From WLND01 sp040398845 (GTDB taxonomy: Bacteria > Actinomycetota > Actinomycetes > S36-B12), in the NCBI GenBank assembly GCA_040398845.1, contig JBBATH010000006.1, positions 1 through 64,000 of the forward strand: DNA of 64,000 nucleotides, written 5' to 3'. The notes beneath the pieces were generated by a model. It saw only the letters and a list, made by a program, of their open reading frames with translations, was not told the origin of the DNA and ran no database searches. The stretch's first letter is position 1; every line of letters starts with the position of its first letter. This document shows, piece by piece, positions 7,949 through 16,795 of this stretch. A program made the position numbers and the translations under genes.

Positions 7949-9079
7949 ATGGCTGAGTATCGTCCACGCGTTCTTCATGCCTCGCTTCTTCCGCGCATCA
8001 GCCAGGGAATCGCATCCCAGCTACTGTTGGAGAAGAAGGCAACGCGCGATCTAGGGATTCCTTGGGAAACGGTGCTTTTTTCTCCACGGTCGCCACTCGA
8101 GCCTTTTTCGGAGCCCCTGAACGTTGGTCCCCCAGACCTCGATGAAGCACGAGGCAACTCGGTGCGGGAGAGGCTCCTCACGAGTCTGAAGTTGCGCAGG
8201 GCGTTTTACGCATGGCTGGCTGATCGTGAATCGGAATTCGACGTCATCCTCCTGCGCTACAGCGTGCACGACCGTCTGCAAGCCAGGTTTATTGCGGGTA
8301 GCCCTGCATTCGTGGGACTTGTACACCACGCGGCCGAGGTGGACGAGTTGAGAGGCCTCGATGGCTTCCTGGGTCAGGTGCGATCTCGAATAGAATCCGG
8401 AATTGGCCCTACCTCCATCCGCGGTGCCGACTTGATCGTCGGCGTAACCGACGAAATCGCCCAACACGAAGTGGCGAGAATCGGGGATACCTTCAAGCCA
8501 ACGCTGATATACCCAAATGGCGGGCCCGACACCCTGGCGCCTATTGCGGATCGCAGGTCGGGAACCGTGCACCTGCTCTTCGTCGCAAGCTATTTCTCAT
8601 CTTGGCAGGGTGTTGACCTCCTGCTGAGCAGCCTTCATTCGTCTAACCGTGACTTCATCCTTCACCTCGTGGGTGAACTGGATGCTGCCGACGCGTTGTT
8701 GGCGGCGAGTGATTCGCGAGTCGTGGTTCACGGACCGAAGGCGCCGCAGCAAATTATGGACATCGCTCAGTCCTGCTGGGCTGGAATCTCTTCGCTAGCC
8801 CTCGAGCGACAGGGACTTCGCGTCGCTTGCCCGCTTAAAGTGCGGGAGTACTTGTCCATGGGACTCCCGGTGGTCGGGAATCACGGAGAAGTTCTGCCGG
8901 GCGACTTTCCCTTCTACGCGCACGTTGAACCAGACATCACCCCCATCTTGGACGTCACTGAAAGGTGGGGTGCCTTGTCGCGGGCCGAGGTAGCGGAGTA
9001 TTCGCTCCCGTACATCAGTAAGCGATCGATTGTCCAAGACTTCTACGAACGGCTCACACGCTTGGTCGCGAGCAGGTGA
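7949..9079 (+). CDS. Family 4 (GT-B) glycosyltransferase
   Basis: 376 residues. The N-terminal Rossmann half starts RPRVLHASLLPRISQGIASQLLLEKKAT, a glycine/serine-bearing acceptor loop. The C-terminal half has HLLFVASYFSSWQGVDLLLSSL, IAQSCWAGISSLALERQGLRVACPLKVREYLSMGLPVVGN (the E-x7-E-like donor-binding region of GT4) and a final helical tail. It probably adds one sugar to the growing lipid-linked oligosaccharide at the cytoplasmic membrane. Base composition in this gene and its upstream neighbour is visibly lower in G+C than in the genes after 14 kb. It overlaps the next GT by 4 bases. Confidence 0.8.
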   Translation: MAEYRPRVLHASLLPRISQGIASQLLLEKKATRDLGIPWETVLFSPRSPLEPFSEPLNVGPPDLDEARGNSVRERLLTSLKLRRAFYAWLADRESEFDVILLRYSVHDRLQARFIAGSPAFVGLVHHAAEVDELRGLDGFLGQVRSRIESGIGPTSIRGADLIVGVTDEIAQHEVARIGDTFKPTLIYPNGGPDTLAPIADRRSGTVHLLFVASYFSSWQGVDLLLSSLHSSNRDFILHLVGELDAADALLAASDSRVVVHGPKAPQQIMDIAQSCWAGISSLALERQGLRVACPLKVREYLSMGLPVVGNHGEVLPGDFPFYAHVEPDITPILDVTERWGALSRAEVAEYSLPYISKRSIVQDFYERLTRLVASR

Positions 9080-10341
9080 CTGTGGGGAACGCTCATCGGA
9101 GGGCACGGCCTCGAGTCCTGCTCTTCACCGAGACATTTCCGGCCCTTGGGCCGCACGAGCCGTTCATCGCGGTCGAAGTCCGACACTTGGCCGGTGCCGT
9201 CGATCTGGTTCTCATTCCCACGACCCGCGTTCAAGGGCCCACGGTCTTCCTTCCGGCAGGAGTCGAGGTTGAGGAAGGCTTGGCCGAATACATGGCCGGC
9301 GTTCGTGGCCGCCTCGCAGGTCTGGTGAAGTCGGCGGTCAGTCCTGAGACCTACCGCGAGATCTTCCGCTTTGGCGCTCGTGCAGGTGATCCCCGGGTCG
9401 TCGCAGCGGTGATTGTAAGAGGCGCGCGGATGCACATGGCTCGGACGTGGACGCGTCGGTACTTGAAGTCGGCCGGTCCGGTCGTTGCCTACACATGGTG
9501 GGCCTCCGCGGTCGGCTACGGCATCGCTCGAGCCTCCCAAGATGTCGGGGTTCCTTGCATCTCGCGAATCCATGGATACGAGCTCTACCCGGAGCAGGAC
9601 CGGCTGGGGCGCATCCCATTTCAAAAGCCGGGACTCCGAGGGTTTGAGGGTGTGTACGCCGACTCAGCTGCCGGGGCTGACTTTCTCAGGCATGCGTACC
9701 CGGACCTTGAGCCTCGGATAAAGGTCGCCTATTTGGGAGTTGACGACTATTCGCTGCAGAAGGGCCCCTCGATCGACGGGGTGTGTCGCATTGTGAGCTG
9801 CTCCTCGTGTATCCCGCTCAAGCGCGTCGAACTTCTTGCCATGAGCATGGCGTGCCTCCTGCGGGATCACCCCGACATCACCTTTACCTGGACTCATATC
9901 GGTGACGGGCCGACACTTGCACATGTCAAGAGCGTGGTGAACGCCGAGCCGCTCCTGGCCGAGCGATGCACGTTCCCGGGCTTTGTCCCTCAAAGCGTGG
10001 GTCGCGTCCTCGCGGAGCAGCACTGTGATGTCTTCATCAACGTAAGCACCTCTGAGGGGCTTCCCGTGACACTCATGGAGGCGGCTTGCTGCGGAATCCC
10101 GCTGATAGCGACCGCCGTCGGTGGTAACGCCGAAATCGTCGATGAGACCTGCGGCCTGCACTTGCCGCCGAATCCTGGTCCCGATGAGGTGGCGGCAGCC
10201 ATCGCCTCGATCGCTCATCTGAGTACCGACGACCGAAACAGGCTGCGAGCGGGGAGTCGCGATCGGTGGTCGGACAAGTTCTCGGCCGAGCAAAACTACC
10301 GCGCGTTTGGCGACCTCCTTGTCACCCTTGGAAGTAGGTAG
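9076..10341 (+). CDS. Family 4 (GT-B) glycosyltransferase
   Basis: 421 residues from a GTG overlapping the preceding stop. The start RPRVLLFTETFPALGPHEPFIAVEVRHLA is the N-terminal Rossmann strand and loop. ISRIHGYELYPEQDRLGRIPFQ and CRIVSCSSCIPLKRVELLAMSM lead into the donor domain. The signature INVSTSEGLPVTLMEAACCGIPLIATAVGGNAEIV carries the conserved E-x7-E-type pair that binds the NDP-sugar. It is a cytoplasmic retaining GT for repeat-unit assembly; the linkage is unknown. Confidence 0.88.
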   Translation: MTVGNAHRRARPRVLLFTETFPALGPHEPFIAVEVRHLAGAVDLVLIPTTRVQGPTVFLPAGVEVEEGLAEYMAGVRGRLAGLVKSAVSPETYREIFRFGARAGDPRVVAAVIVRGARMHMARTWTRRYLKSAGPVVAYTWWASAVGYGIARASQDVGVPCISRIHGYELYPEQDRLGRIPFQKPGLRGFEGVYADSAAGADFLRHAYPDLEPRIKVAYLGVDDYSLQKGPSIDGVCRIVSCSSCIPLKRVELLAMSMACLLRDHPDITFTWTHIGDGPTLAHVKSVVNAEPLLAERCTFPGFVPQSVGRVLAEQHCDVFINVSTSEGLPVTLMEAACCGIPLIATAVGGNAEIVDETCGLHLPPNPGPDEVAAAIASIAHLSTDDRNRLRAGSRDRWSDKFSAEQNYRAFGDLLVTLGSR

Positions 10342-10360
10342 TGGCTGGTAGGTTTCGGGG

Positions 10361-10960
10361 ATGATCCATTCAACCGCGGAGGTAGCTCCCGATGTCGATG
10401 TCGATCCCTCTACCTTCATCTGGCAGTTGGCTCATGTGAGGGAGTCGGTTCGCATCGGCCGCGACGTTGTCATCGGGCGTGGCGCGTACGTCGGACCCGG
10501 GGTCAGCATCGGCGATCGAGTCAAGATCCAGAACTACGCTCTCATCTACGAGCCCGCGGTTGTCGCTGATGGCGTGTTCATCGGGCCGGCCGTCGTGTTC
10601 ACCAACGATCGCTATCCGCGCGCCGTGAACCCCGACGGCTCGAAGAAGTCAGCTGCTGACTGGGAGCCTGTCGGTGTCAACGTCCTGAGCGGTGCATCGA
10701 TTGGCGCGGGAACTGTGTGTGTGGCACCTGTCACGATTGGTCGTTGGTCGCTCGTCGCTGCCGGATCAGTGGTCACCGCCGACGTCCCCGACTACGCAGT
10801 GGTGGCGGGCTCACCCGCTCGGCGCATCGGCTGGGTGGGCCCTGCAGGTGAACCTCTCGTTGCGGTGGAGGATTCGCCCGACATGTATGCCTGTCCTCGA
10901 ACTGGAGCTCGATTCGTGTGTGACACCCTCGAACACCTGATTGAGGTGGAGGCGTCGTGA
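10361..10960 (+). CDS. WbpD/WlbB-like sugar N-acetyltransferase (left-handed beta-helix)
   Basis: 199 residues made of hexapeptide repeats (VRIGRDVVIGRGAYVGPGVSIGDRVKIQNYALIYEPAVVADGVFIGPAVVFTNDRYPRA is one continuous stretch of the coil). The loop FTNDRYPRAVNPDG resembles the FtNDr.PrA loop of WbpD/WlbB enzymes, which acetylate the 3-amino group of UDP-2-acetamido-3-amino-2,3-dideoxyglucuronate with acetyl-CoA. The trimeric fold is characteristic of the family. Its place before the aminotransferase and oxidoreductase matches the order of a 2,3-diacetamido uronic acid pathway. The stop overlaps the next GTG by 4 bases. Confidence 0.87.
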   Translation: MIHSTAEVAPDVDVDPSTFIWQLAHVRESVRIGRDVVIGRGAYVGPGVSIGDRVKIQNYALIYEPAVVADGVFIGPAVVFTNDRYPRAVNPDGSKKSAADWEPVGVNVLSGASIGAGTVCVAPVTIGRWSLVAAGSVVTADVPDYAVVAGSPARRIGWVGPAGEPLVAVEDSPDMYACPRTGARFVCDTLEHLIEVEAS

Positions 10961-12042
10961 TCGTGATACCGGCAGCTCGTCCCGACATAGGCGTAGACGA
11001 GCAGGCTGCCGTCGCTCGAGTACTTGAGTCGGGGATGCTGGCTCAGGGGCCCGAGGTGGCAGCATTTGAACAGGAGTTTTCATCCCAAGTGGTGGGCGGT
11101 CGGCTCGCTGTGGCGGTCAACTCCGGTACCTCAGCGCTCCACCTCTCCTTGCTCGCATGTGGCATTGGCCCGGGTGACGAGGTGATCGTTCCATCGTTCA
11201 CCTTCGCAGCGACGGCCAACTCGGTCGCATTGACGGGCGCAACGCCAGTGTTCGTCGACATAGAGCCGAACCATTTCTGCATTGACCCGATGGCTGTCGA
11301 AGCCGCAATCGGACCTCGAACACGCGCGGTGATGCCGGTGCACCTTTATGGTCACCCGGCGGCCTTGGGTCGCCTCAAGGAGATCTGCGAACAACGAGGT
11401 CTGCTGCTCATCGAGGATGCTGCGCAGGCCCACGCAGCGTCGGTGGACGAAATTCCGGTGGGAGCTTGGGGGATAGCGGCTTCATTTTCGTTCTACCCAA
11501 CGAAAAACATGACGACCGGCGAGGGTGGAATCGTCACCACGGCTGACGCTGGGATTGCCAGGACCCTGCGTTTGCTGAGGAATCAGGGCCAGGAGCGCAG
11601 ATATGAGAACGAGATCGTTGGACTCAACAACCGCATGTCTGATGTCCACGCCTCAATTGGTCGCGTTCAACTGGGCCGACTGCCACTGTTCACCCGTCGT
11701 CGGCAAGAGAATGCCGCCTTCTACGCTGCAAATTTGAGCGGTGTCGTCACGCCCCCGGTTGCGGCAGGGGCTGTTCATGTCTACCACCAGTACACGATCC
11801 GGGTTGTTGGGCTCGATCGTGATGCATTTGCCGAACAACTTGCGGAGCAGGGAGTTGGCTCGGGTGTCTACTATCCGATCCCGACCCATCGCCTGCCGGC
11901 CTTCGCGAACGACCAGGACCTGCCAGAGACGGATCGGGCGGCGAAGGAGTGTCTTTCGCTCCCCATCTATCCGAACCTGACGAACGATGAGCGCGAGCGT
12001 GTTGCCGCAGCCGTAAATGCCGCCGCTGCGGCAGGTTCGTAG
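10957..12042 (+). CDS. DegT/DnrJ/EryC1/StrS aminotransferase (WbpE-like)
   Basis: 361 residues, the usual length for sugar aminotransferases. Conserved elements are AVNSGTSALHLSLLACGIGPGDEVIVPSFTF, LLIEDAAQAHAA (the Asp and Gln contact the PLP ring) and FSFYPTKNMTTGEGG, where Lys183 is the PLP Schiff-base residue. The family transfers an amino group from glutamate to an NDP-ketosugar. Next to Gfo/Idh/MocA and WbpD-like enzymes, the expected product is UDP-2-acetamido-3-amino-2,3-dideoxyglucuronate. The GTG start overlaps the preceding stop. Confidence 0.9.
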   Translation: MIVIPAARPDIGVDEQAAVARVLESGMLAQGPEVAAFEQEFSSQVVGGRLAVAVNSGTSALHLSLLACGIGPGDEVIVPSFTFAATANSVALTGATPVFVDIEPNHFCIDPMAVEAAIGPRTRAVMPVHLYGHPAALGRLKEICEQRGLLLIEDAAQAHAASVDEIPVGAWGIAASFSFYPTKNMTTGEGGIVTTADAGIARTLRLLRNQGQERRYENEIVGLNNRMSDVHASIGRVQLGRLPLFTRRRQENAAFYAANLSGVVTPPVAAGAVHVYHQYTIRVVGLDRDAFAEQLAEQGVGSGVYYPIPTHRLPAFANDQDLPETDRAAKECLSLPIYPNLTNDERERVAAAVNAAAAAGS

Positions 12043-12043
12043 C

Positions 12044-13024
12044 ATGGCGAATCTCCGGGCAGGGCTGGTGGGACTAGGTGTCATGGGCCGCCATCACCTT
12101 CGGCTCTTGAGCGCCATTGACGGTGTTGACTTCGTTGGAGTCGCCGATCCTGGGCTTTTCGACGGACCGCGCGATGTCCCTCGCTTCGATTCACTGGAAG
12201 CGCTGATCGCAGCTGGCCTTGACTACTGCGTGGTCGCAGTTCCGACGGCCCTGCATGTCGAAGTCGGGCTCCGGATTGCCGCTGCTGACATTCATGCACT
12301 GATCGAAAAGCCACTGGCGCTAGAACCCGTATCGGCCGAGGAGCTGGCCCGAGCCTTCGAGGCCCGTGGGTTAGTCGGGGCAGTGGGCCACGTTGAGCGG
12401 TACAACCCTGCGCTCCAATCGGCGCGGTCAAGGGTGGCCAGCGGCGATCTCGGCGAGATCTATCAGGTTGCAACCCGACGCCAAGGCCCCTTTCCTGCTC
12501 GCATTGCGGATGTTGGTGTGGTGAAGGACCTCGCGACCCATGACATTGACCTGACCTCGTGGATCCTGCAGTCGCAGTACCTCTCGGTGTTCGCCCAAAC
12601 GGCGCATCGATCGGGTCGCAAATTCGAGGACCTGGTTTCGATAACCGGACTACTTGAGGGTGGCATCGTTGCCAGTCACCTCGTGAACTGGGTATCACCG
12701 TTCAAGGAGCGAGTGACCATCGTGTCCGGAGAGCTGGGAGCACTCGTAGCCGACACCCTCAGCGCTGATCTCACCTTCTATGCCAACGGACAAGTGCCGA
12801 CTGAGTGGGATGACGTCGCGAATTTCAGAGGAGTCAGGGAGGGCGACGTGATCCGATATGCGATTCCAAAGCCCGAGCCACTGCGTCTCGAGCACGAGGC
12901 GTTCCGGGATGCGGTCCTGGGGAAGCCTGCGGACATCGTCACGATGGCGCAAGGGGTCGCCGTGACCCGAATCGCCGACGCAGTGCTGCGCAGTTCCGCG
13001 ACCGGCCTCGCGGTCGCGCCATGA
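12044..13024 (+). CDS. Gfo/Idh/MocA oxidoreductase (WbpB/WlbA-like)
   Basis: 326 residues from ATG at 12044. The N-terminal Rossmann fold begins LRAGLVGLGVMGRHHLRLL. AALHVEVGLRIAAADIHALIEKPLAL contains the conserved EKP motif (catalytic Lys), and VKDLATHDIDL holds the His/Asp pair of the second domain. WbpB/WlbA enzymes oxidise C3 of UDP-GlcNAcA to the 3-keto form used by the aminotransferase. The start one base after the preceding stop is preferred over an upstream in-frame ATG lying within the previous gene. Overlaps the next gene by 4 bases. Confidence 0.87.
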   Translation: MANLRAGLVGLGVMGRHHLRLLSAIDGVDFVGVADPGLFDGPRDVPRFDSLEALIAAGLDYCVVAVPTALHVEVGLRIAAADIHALIEKPLALEPVSAEELARAFEARGLVGAVGHVERYNPALQSARSRVASGDLGEIYQVATRRQGPFPARIADVGVVKDLATHDIDLTSWILQSQYLSVFAQTAHRSGRKFEDLVSITGLLEGGIVASHLVNWVSPFKERVTIVSGELGALVADTLSADLTFYANGQVPTEWDDVANFRGVREGDVIRYAIPKPEPLRLEHEAFRDAVLGKPADIVTMAQGVAVTRIADAVLRSSATGLAVAP

Positions 13025-14325
13025 CGGACTCCATGACCATCACGGTCGTCGGGCTTGGGAAAATTGGCCTGCCGCTGGCGGTGCAATACGCCGGACGCGG
13101 CCATCGCGTTATCGGCGCGGACATTGACCAAACCGTGGTTGATCGAGTCAATGAGGGCATTGAGCCGTTTCCGGGTGAGTTCGATCTGGCGCCCCGCCTG
13201 CGAGCCCTGGTTCATTCGGGGGCTATTTCGGCGACGACCTCGACAGCCGATGCCGTGCAGCAGAGTGACGCAGTCGTGGTGGTTGTTCCCGTAGCGATCG
13301 ACGGCTCCGGAATCCCAGACTTCCAGTACATGGACAGAGCCGTCGAAGCGATAGGCGGGGCCCTTCGCTCTGGCACGGTGGTCATGTTCGAGACGACGGT
13401 TCCGGTTGGCACCACGCGAAACCGCTTCGCACCGTCCCTGGAGGCTGCGTCAGGTTTGCGCGAAGGGCTGGACTTCTTTGTTGTGTACAGCCCCGAGCGA
13501 GTGCTGACGGGTCGAGTCTTTGCGGACCTACGTCGGTACCCCAAACTCGTGGGATCGCTCAGTGCGGCGGGTGCGTCTCGCGGTGTCGATTTCTACGAAG
13601 CCGTCCTCGACTTTGACCCAAGGCCTGATCTGGAGCGCATGAATGGCGTGTGGGACTTGGGCTGGGCCGAGGCCGCGGAGCTCGCCAAGCTTGCCGAAAC
13701 GACGTATCGGGATGTGAACATTGCGTTAGCGAATACGTTCGCCGTCTATGCGGAGGGCGCTGGCATCGATATCGGCTTGGTGATCGACGCGTGCAACTCT
13801 CAGCCGTACAGCCACCTTCATCGCCCGGGCGTGGCCGTAGGGGGGCATTGCATCCCGGTCTATCCGCATCTGTACCTCAGCAATGATCCATCCGCGATAC
13901 TCGTGCGCACGGCGCGAGAGGTCAATTCGGCCATGCCCGCCCATGCGGTCGATCGAATATCACAGGCACTCGCGGGCCTTCGCGGCCAGACAGTGGTGAT
14001 TCTCGGTGCCGCGTATCGAGGGGGCGTGAAGGAGACGGCGTTCTCGGGAGTCTTCCCATTGGTTGAAGCCGTGTCGTCCCGCGGAGGGAGGGCAGTCGTC
14101 CACGACCCGATGTACTCCGACAGTGAGCTCGCAGCCCTGGGATTGGAACCCTTTCACTCAGGCGAACGGGCGGATGGCGCAATCCTTCAGGCGGATCACG
14201 TGGAGTACGGTCAATGGGGCCCTGACCAGATCGATGGTATTCGTTGCATTGTGGACGGACGAGGCGTGACGAGTGCGAGCCAGTGGCCTGGCGTTGAGCA
14301 CCTTGTGATTGGCCGGGCGTCTTGA
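13021..14325 (+). CDS. Nucleotide-sugar dehydrogenase, divergent copy
   Basis: 434 residues in the UDP-glucose/GDP-mannose dehydrogenase fold. The N-terminus ITVVGLGKIGLPLAVQYAGRGHRVIGADID binds NAD. ETTVPVGTTRNRFAP and SPERVLTGRVFADLRRYPKLVG form the middle, and AVGGHCIPVYPHLYL carries catalytic Cys277. In many UDP-HexNAc dehydrogenases that motif reads CIPxDP; here Tyr stands where the Asp is expected. It probably oxidises C6 of a UDP-sugar to a uronate, but the change and the tandem paralogue downstream leave its exact role open. The ATG overlaps the preceding stop. Confidence 0.82.
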   Translation: MTDSMTITVVGLGKIGLPLAVQYAGRGHRVIGADIDQTVVDRVNEGIEPFPGEFDLAPRLRALVHSGAISATTSTADAVQQSDAVVVVVPVAIDGSGIPDFQYMDRAVEAIGGALRSGTVVMFETTVPVGTTRNRFAPSLEAASGLREGLDFFVVYSPERVLTGRVFADLRRYPKLVGSLSAAGASRGVDFYEAVLDFDPRPDLERMNGVWDLGWAEAAELAKLAETTYRDVNIALANTFAVYAEGAGIDIGLVIDACNSQPYSHLHRPGVAVGGHCIPVYPHLYLSNDPSAILVRTAREVNSAMPAHAVDRISQALAGLRGQTVVILGAAYRGGVKETAFSGVFPLVEAVSSRGGRAVVHDPMYSDSELAALGLEPFHSGERADGAILQADHVEYGQWGPDQIDGIRCIVDGRGVTSASQWPGVEHLVIGRAS

Positions 14326-15614
14326 ACCGACTCGGTGTCTCCGAAGGCTCTGAACAGTCCACTACCCTGGCCGTCATCGGGCTCGGCTATGTCGGCTTGC
14401 CGCTCGCGCACGGCGCGACCTTGGTCGGCATGTCTGTCATCGGGTTCGACACCTCCGCTCGCACGGTCGAGTCGCTCAACTCGGGCCATTCGCACATCGA
14501 TGACCTCTCGGACGACGACGTAAACGCCATGCTTGGTGCCGGGTTCACCGCCACGACCGACCCTGCGAGTCTCGCAGGCCCCGATGTCATCGTCATCTGC
14601 GTCCCGACACCGCTCTCGGCCGAGAACGGCCCCAACCTCGACGCGGTCGAATCGGCCGCGCGGGCGGCAGCCGCGCATCTTCGGCCCGGGCAACTCGTCA
14701 TCCTGGAGTCGACGACCTACCCCGGCACGACCGAAGAGGTGCTCGTCCCGATCCTCGAGACGAGCGGACTGAAACTCGGCATCGACTTCTTCTGCGCGTT
14801 CAGCCCGGAGCGCATCGACCCGGGCAATGCCGTCTACACCCTGCAGAACACCCCGAAGGTCGTTGGCGGTATGACCCCGGAGTGCACGAGTCGGGCGGCG
14901 GAGTTCTACGGCCGCATCGTCGAATCGGTTGTCATCGCGAAGGGGGTTCGCGAGGCGGAGATGACGAAGCTGCTCGAGAACACCTACCGGCACGTGAACA
15001 TCGCCCTCGTCAATGAGATGGCGCGATTCTGCAATGAGCTCGAGATCGACCTCTGGGATTCGATCCGCTGCGCAGCCACGAAGCCCTTCGGATTCAGCCC
15101 CTTCTACCCGGGCCCGGGCGTCGGCGGCCACTGCATCCCGATCGACCCGAACTACCTTTCGTACCGGGTGAAAACCAGCCTGGGCTTTCCATTCCGGTTC
15201 GTGGAGCTCGCCCAGGAGATCAACGCGAGCATGCCGGGTTACGTCGCCCGCCGCGTGCAGGATCTTCTGAATGAATTCGGCAAGGCCGTTCGAGGCTCAC
15301 GCGTGCTCCTCCTCGGAGTCACGTACAAGGCCGATATCACCGACCAGCGGGAGTCGCCTGCGGTCGATGTCGCCGAGGCGCTCATCCTCATGGGGGCCGA
15401 TGTCAAGTACCACGACCCCTTCGTCGAACAGTGGGATCTTGACGGGCGCGTGCTCATCTGTGTCGAGAATCTCGACGATGAACTGGCGAGGGCCGATCTC
15501 GTCGTGCTCGTGCAGGCCCATGCGCAGTACGACCTCGCTGCCCTCGGAGCCCTGCCGACGCCCTTGCTCGACACGCGAGGGGTGGTCACCGGCCCGATGG
15601 TCACCCGCCTGTGA
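14322..15614 (+). CDS. UDP-N-acetylhexosamine dehydrogenase (WbpA/WecC-type)
   Basis: 430 residues with canonical motifs: LAVIGLGYVGLPLAHGATLVG (NAD loop), ESTTYPGTTEEVLVPILE, FSPERIDPGN, KLLENTYRHVNIALVNEMA and GVGGHCIPIDPNYLSY with catalytic Cys271. The C-terminal domain has VLLLGVTYKADITDQRESPA. The family oxidises UDP-GlcNAc or UDP-ManNAc to the uronic acid with two NAD+. It is the best candidate for the first step of the diacetamido-uronate route. The start is a TTG in 4-base overlap with the preceding gene; no better in-frame start precedes the Rossmann strand. Confidence 0.9.
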   Translation: MNRLGVSEGSEQSTTLAVIGLGYVGLPLAHGATLVGMSVIGFDTSARTVESLNSGHSHIDDLSDDDVNAMLGAGFTATTDPASLAGPDVIVICVPTPLSAENGPNLDAVESAARAAAAHLRPGQLVILESTTYPGTTEEVLVPILETSGLKLGIDFFCAFSPERIDPGNAVYTLQNTPKVVGGMTPECTSRAAEFYGRIVESVVIAKGVREAEMTKLLENTYRHVNIALVNEMARFCNELEIDLWDSIRCAATKPFGFSPFYPGPGVGGHCIPIDPNYLSYRVKTSLGFPFRFVELAQEINASMPGYVARRVQDLLNEFGKAVRGSRVLLLGVTYKADITDQRESPAVDVAEALILMGADVKYHDPFVEQWDLDGRVLICVENLDDELARADLVVLVQAHAQYDLAALGALPTPLLDTRGVVTGPMVTRL

Positions 15615-16750
15615 GTCGCCGACTGCGGGTCGTTCATGTCATCGCCCGGATGAATGTGGGCGGCCCGGCCGTTCTCATCTCGAGTCTGGCCCGTGACATC
15701 GACCCCGATGAGTTCGACTTCACGCTCATCACCGGCAACTGCGCTGACGACGAGGCCGACTACCTCCATACCCAGGCACCGGACGTGGCCGCTGAGCGCA
15801 TCGATGGCCTTGGACGCTCGGTGCGGCCGTGGTCGGATGCCGCCGCTGTGGCCACGCTCGCTCGGCGGTTCCGCGAGATTCGTCCCGACATCATCCACAC
15901 GCACACCGCGAAGGCCGGGGTCGTCGGCAGGGCAGCTGCAAAGCTCGCTGGCGGCGGAGCATCGGTCGTCCACACCTATCACGGGCATCTCCTCCATGGG
16001 TATTTCTCGCCGGCCAAGACCCGAGGCGTCGTTGGCCTTGAGAGGGGCCTCGGGCGGGTGACGGATCGCTTCGTCGCTGTCGGTCCCCAGGTTCGCGACG
16101 ACCTGCTCGCCGCTGGTGTTGGCCGCCCAGCCCAGTACGTCGTGATCCCGCCCGGGCTCTCACTGGCGCCCATGCCGAGCCGAGTAGCGGCTCGGGCGTC
16201 GCTCGGCCTCGACCCTGACCGCCCGGTGATCTCGATGATCGGACGACTCACCGGCATCAAGCGGCCGGATCGGTTCGCCGAGGCTGTGGCCATCGTCGCC
16301 GCAACGCACCCGGATGCTCAGTTCGTCGTCGCGGGAGCCGGAGATCTCGAGAGCGAACTCCAAGGTCTTGTTGCGGCGGGTTCCCTGCCGGTCACGATGC
16401 TCGGCTGGCGATCAGACGTCGAGACCGTGCTGGCGGCGAGCGATGCCCTCGTGCTCACGAGCGATAACGAAGGAACCCCGCTCAGCCTCATTCAAGCCGG
16501 GCTTGCCGGGCTTCCGGTCGTGGCGACCGATGTCGGTTCGGTCAAGGACGTCGTGGCGGGCGAGGAGACAGGCTTGCTTTGCGCTCCGGACGCGACCGCA
16601 GTCGCGCAGGCACTCGCGCGACTGCTCGATGAGCCGGATTTGGCGCAGGAACTCGGGGCGAATGCGCGGGTACGAGCCAACCGGCTCTTCAGCACGGCCG
16701 GCATGGTCGCGGCGCATGAGACCCTCTATCGGTCATTGGCGCATCGCTGA
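15611..16750 (+). CDS. Family 4 (GT-B) glycosyltransferase
   Basis: 379 residues from a GTG overlapping the previous stop. LRVVHVIARMNVGGPAVLISSLA is the classic GT4 N-terminal glycine loop, and DIIHTHTAKAGVVGRAAAKLA the acceptor-side helix. The donor domain has RPVISMIGRLTGIKRPDRFAEAV and LVLTSDNEGTPLSLIQAGLAGLPVVATDVGSVKDVV, with the conserved E-x7-x pair replaced partly by Gln (EGTPLSLIQA). It resembles WbpH/WbpJ-like enzymes of O-antigen loci. High G+C returns from here on. Confidence 0.88.
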   Translation: MSRRLRVVHVIARMNVGGPAVLISSLARDIDPDEFDFTLITGNCADDEADYLHTQAPDVAAERIDGLGRSVRPWSDAAAVATLARRFREIRPDIIHTHTAKAGVVGRAAAKLAGGGASVVHTYHGHLLHGYFSPAKTRGVVGLERGLGRVTDRFVAVGPQVRDDLLAAGVGRPAQYVVIPPGLSLAPMPSRVAARASLGLDPDRPVISMIGRLTGIKRPDRFAEAVAIVAATHPDAQFVVAGAGDLESELQGLVAAGSLPVTMLGWRSDVETVLAASDALVLTSDNEGTPLSLIQAGLAGLPVVATDVGSVKDVVAGEETGLLCAPDATAVAQALARLLDEPDLAQELGANARVRANRLFSTAGMVAAHETLYRSLAHR

Positions 16751-16795
16751 CAACAGCGTGTGGAAGGATGGGACCTCAACCGATGGAGGCAGCAC

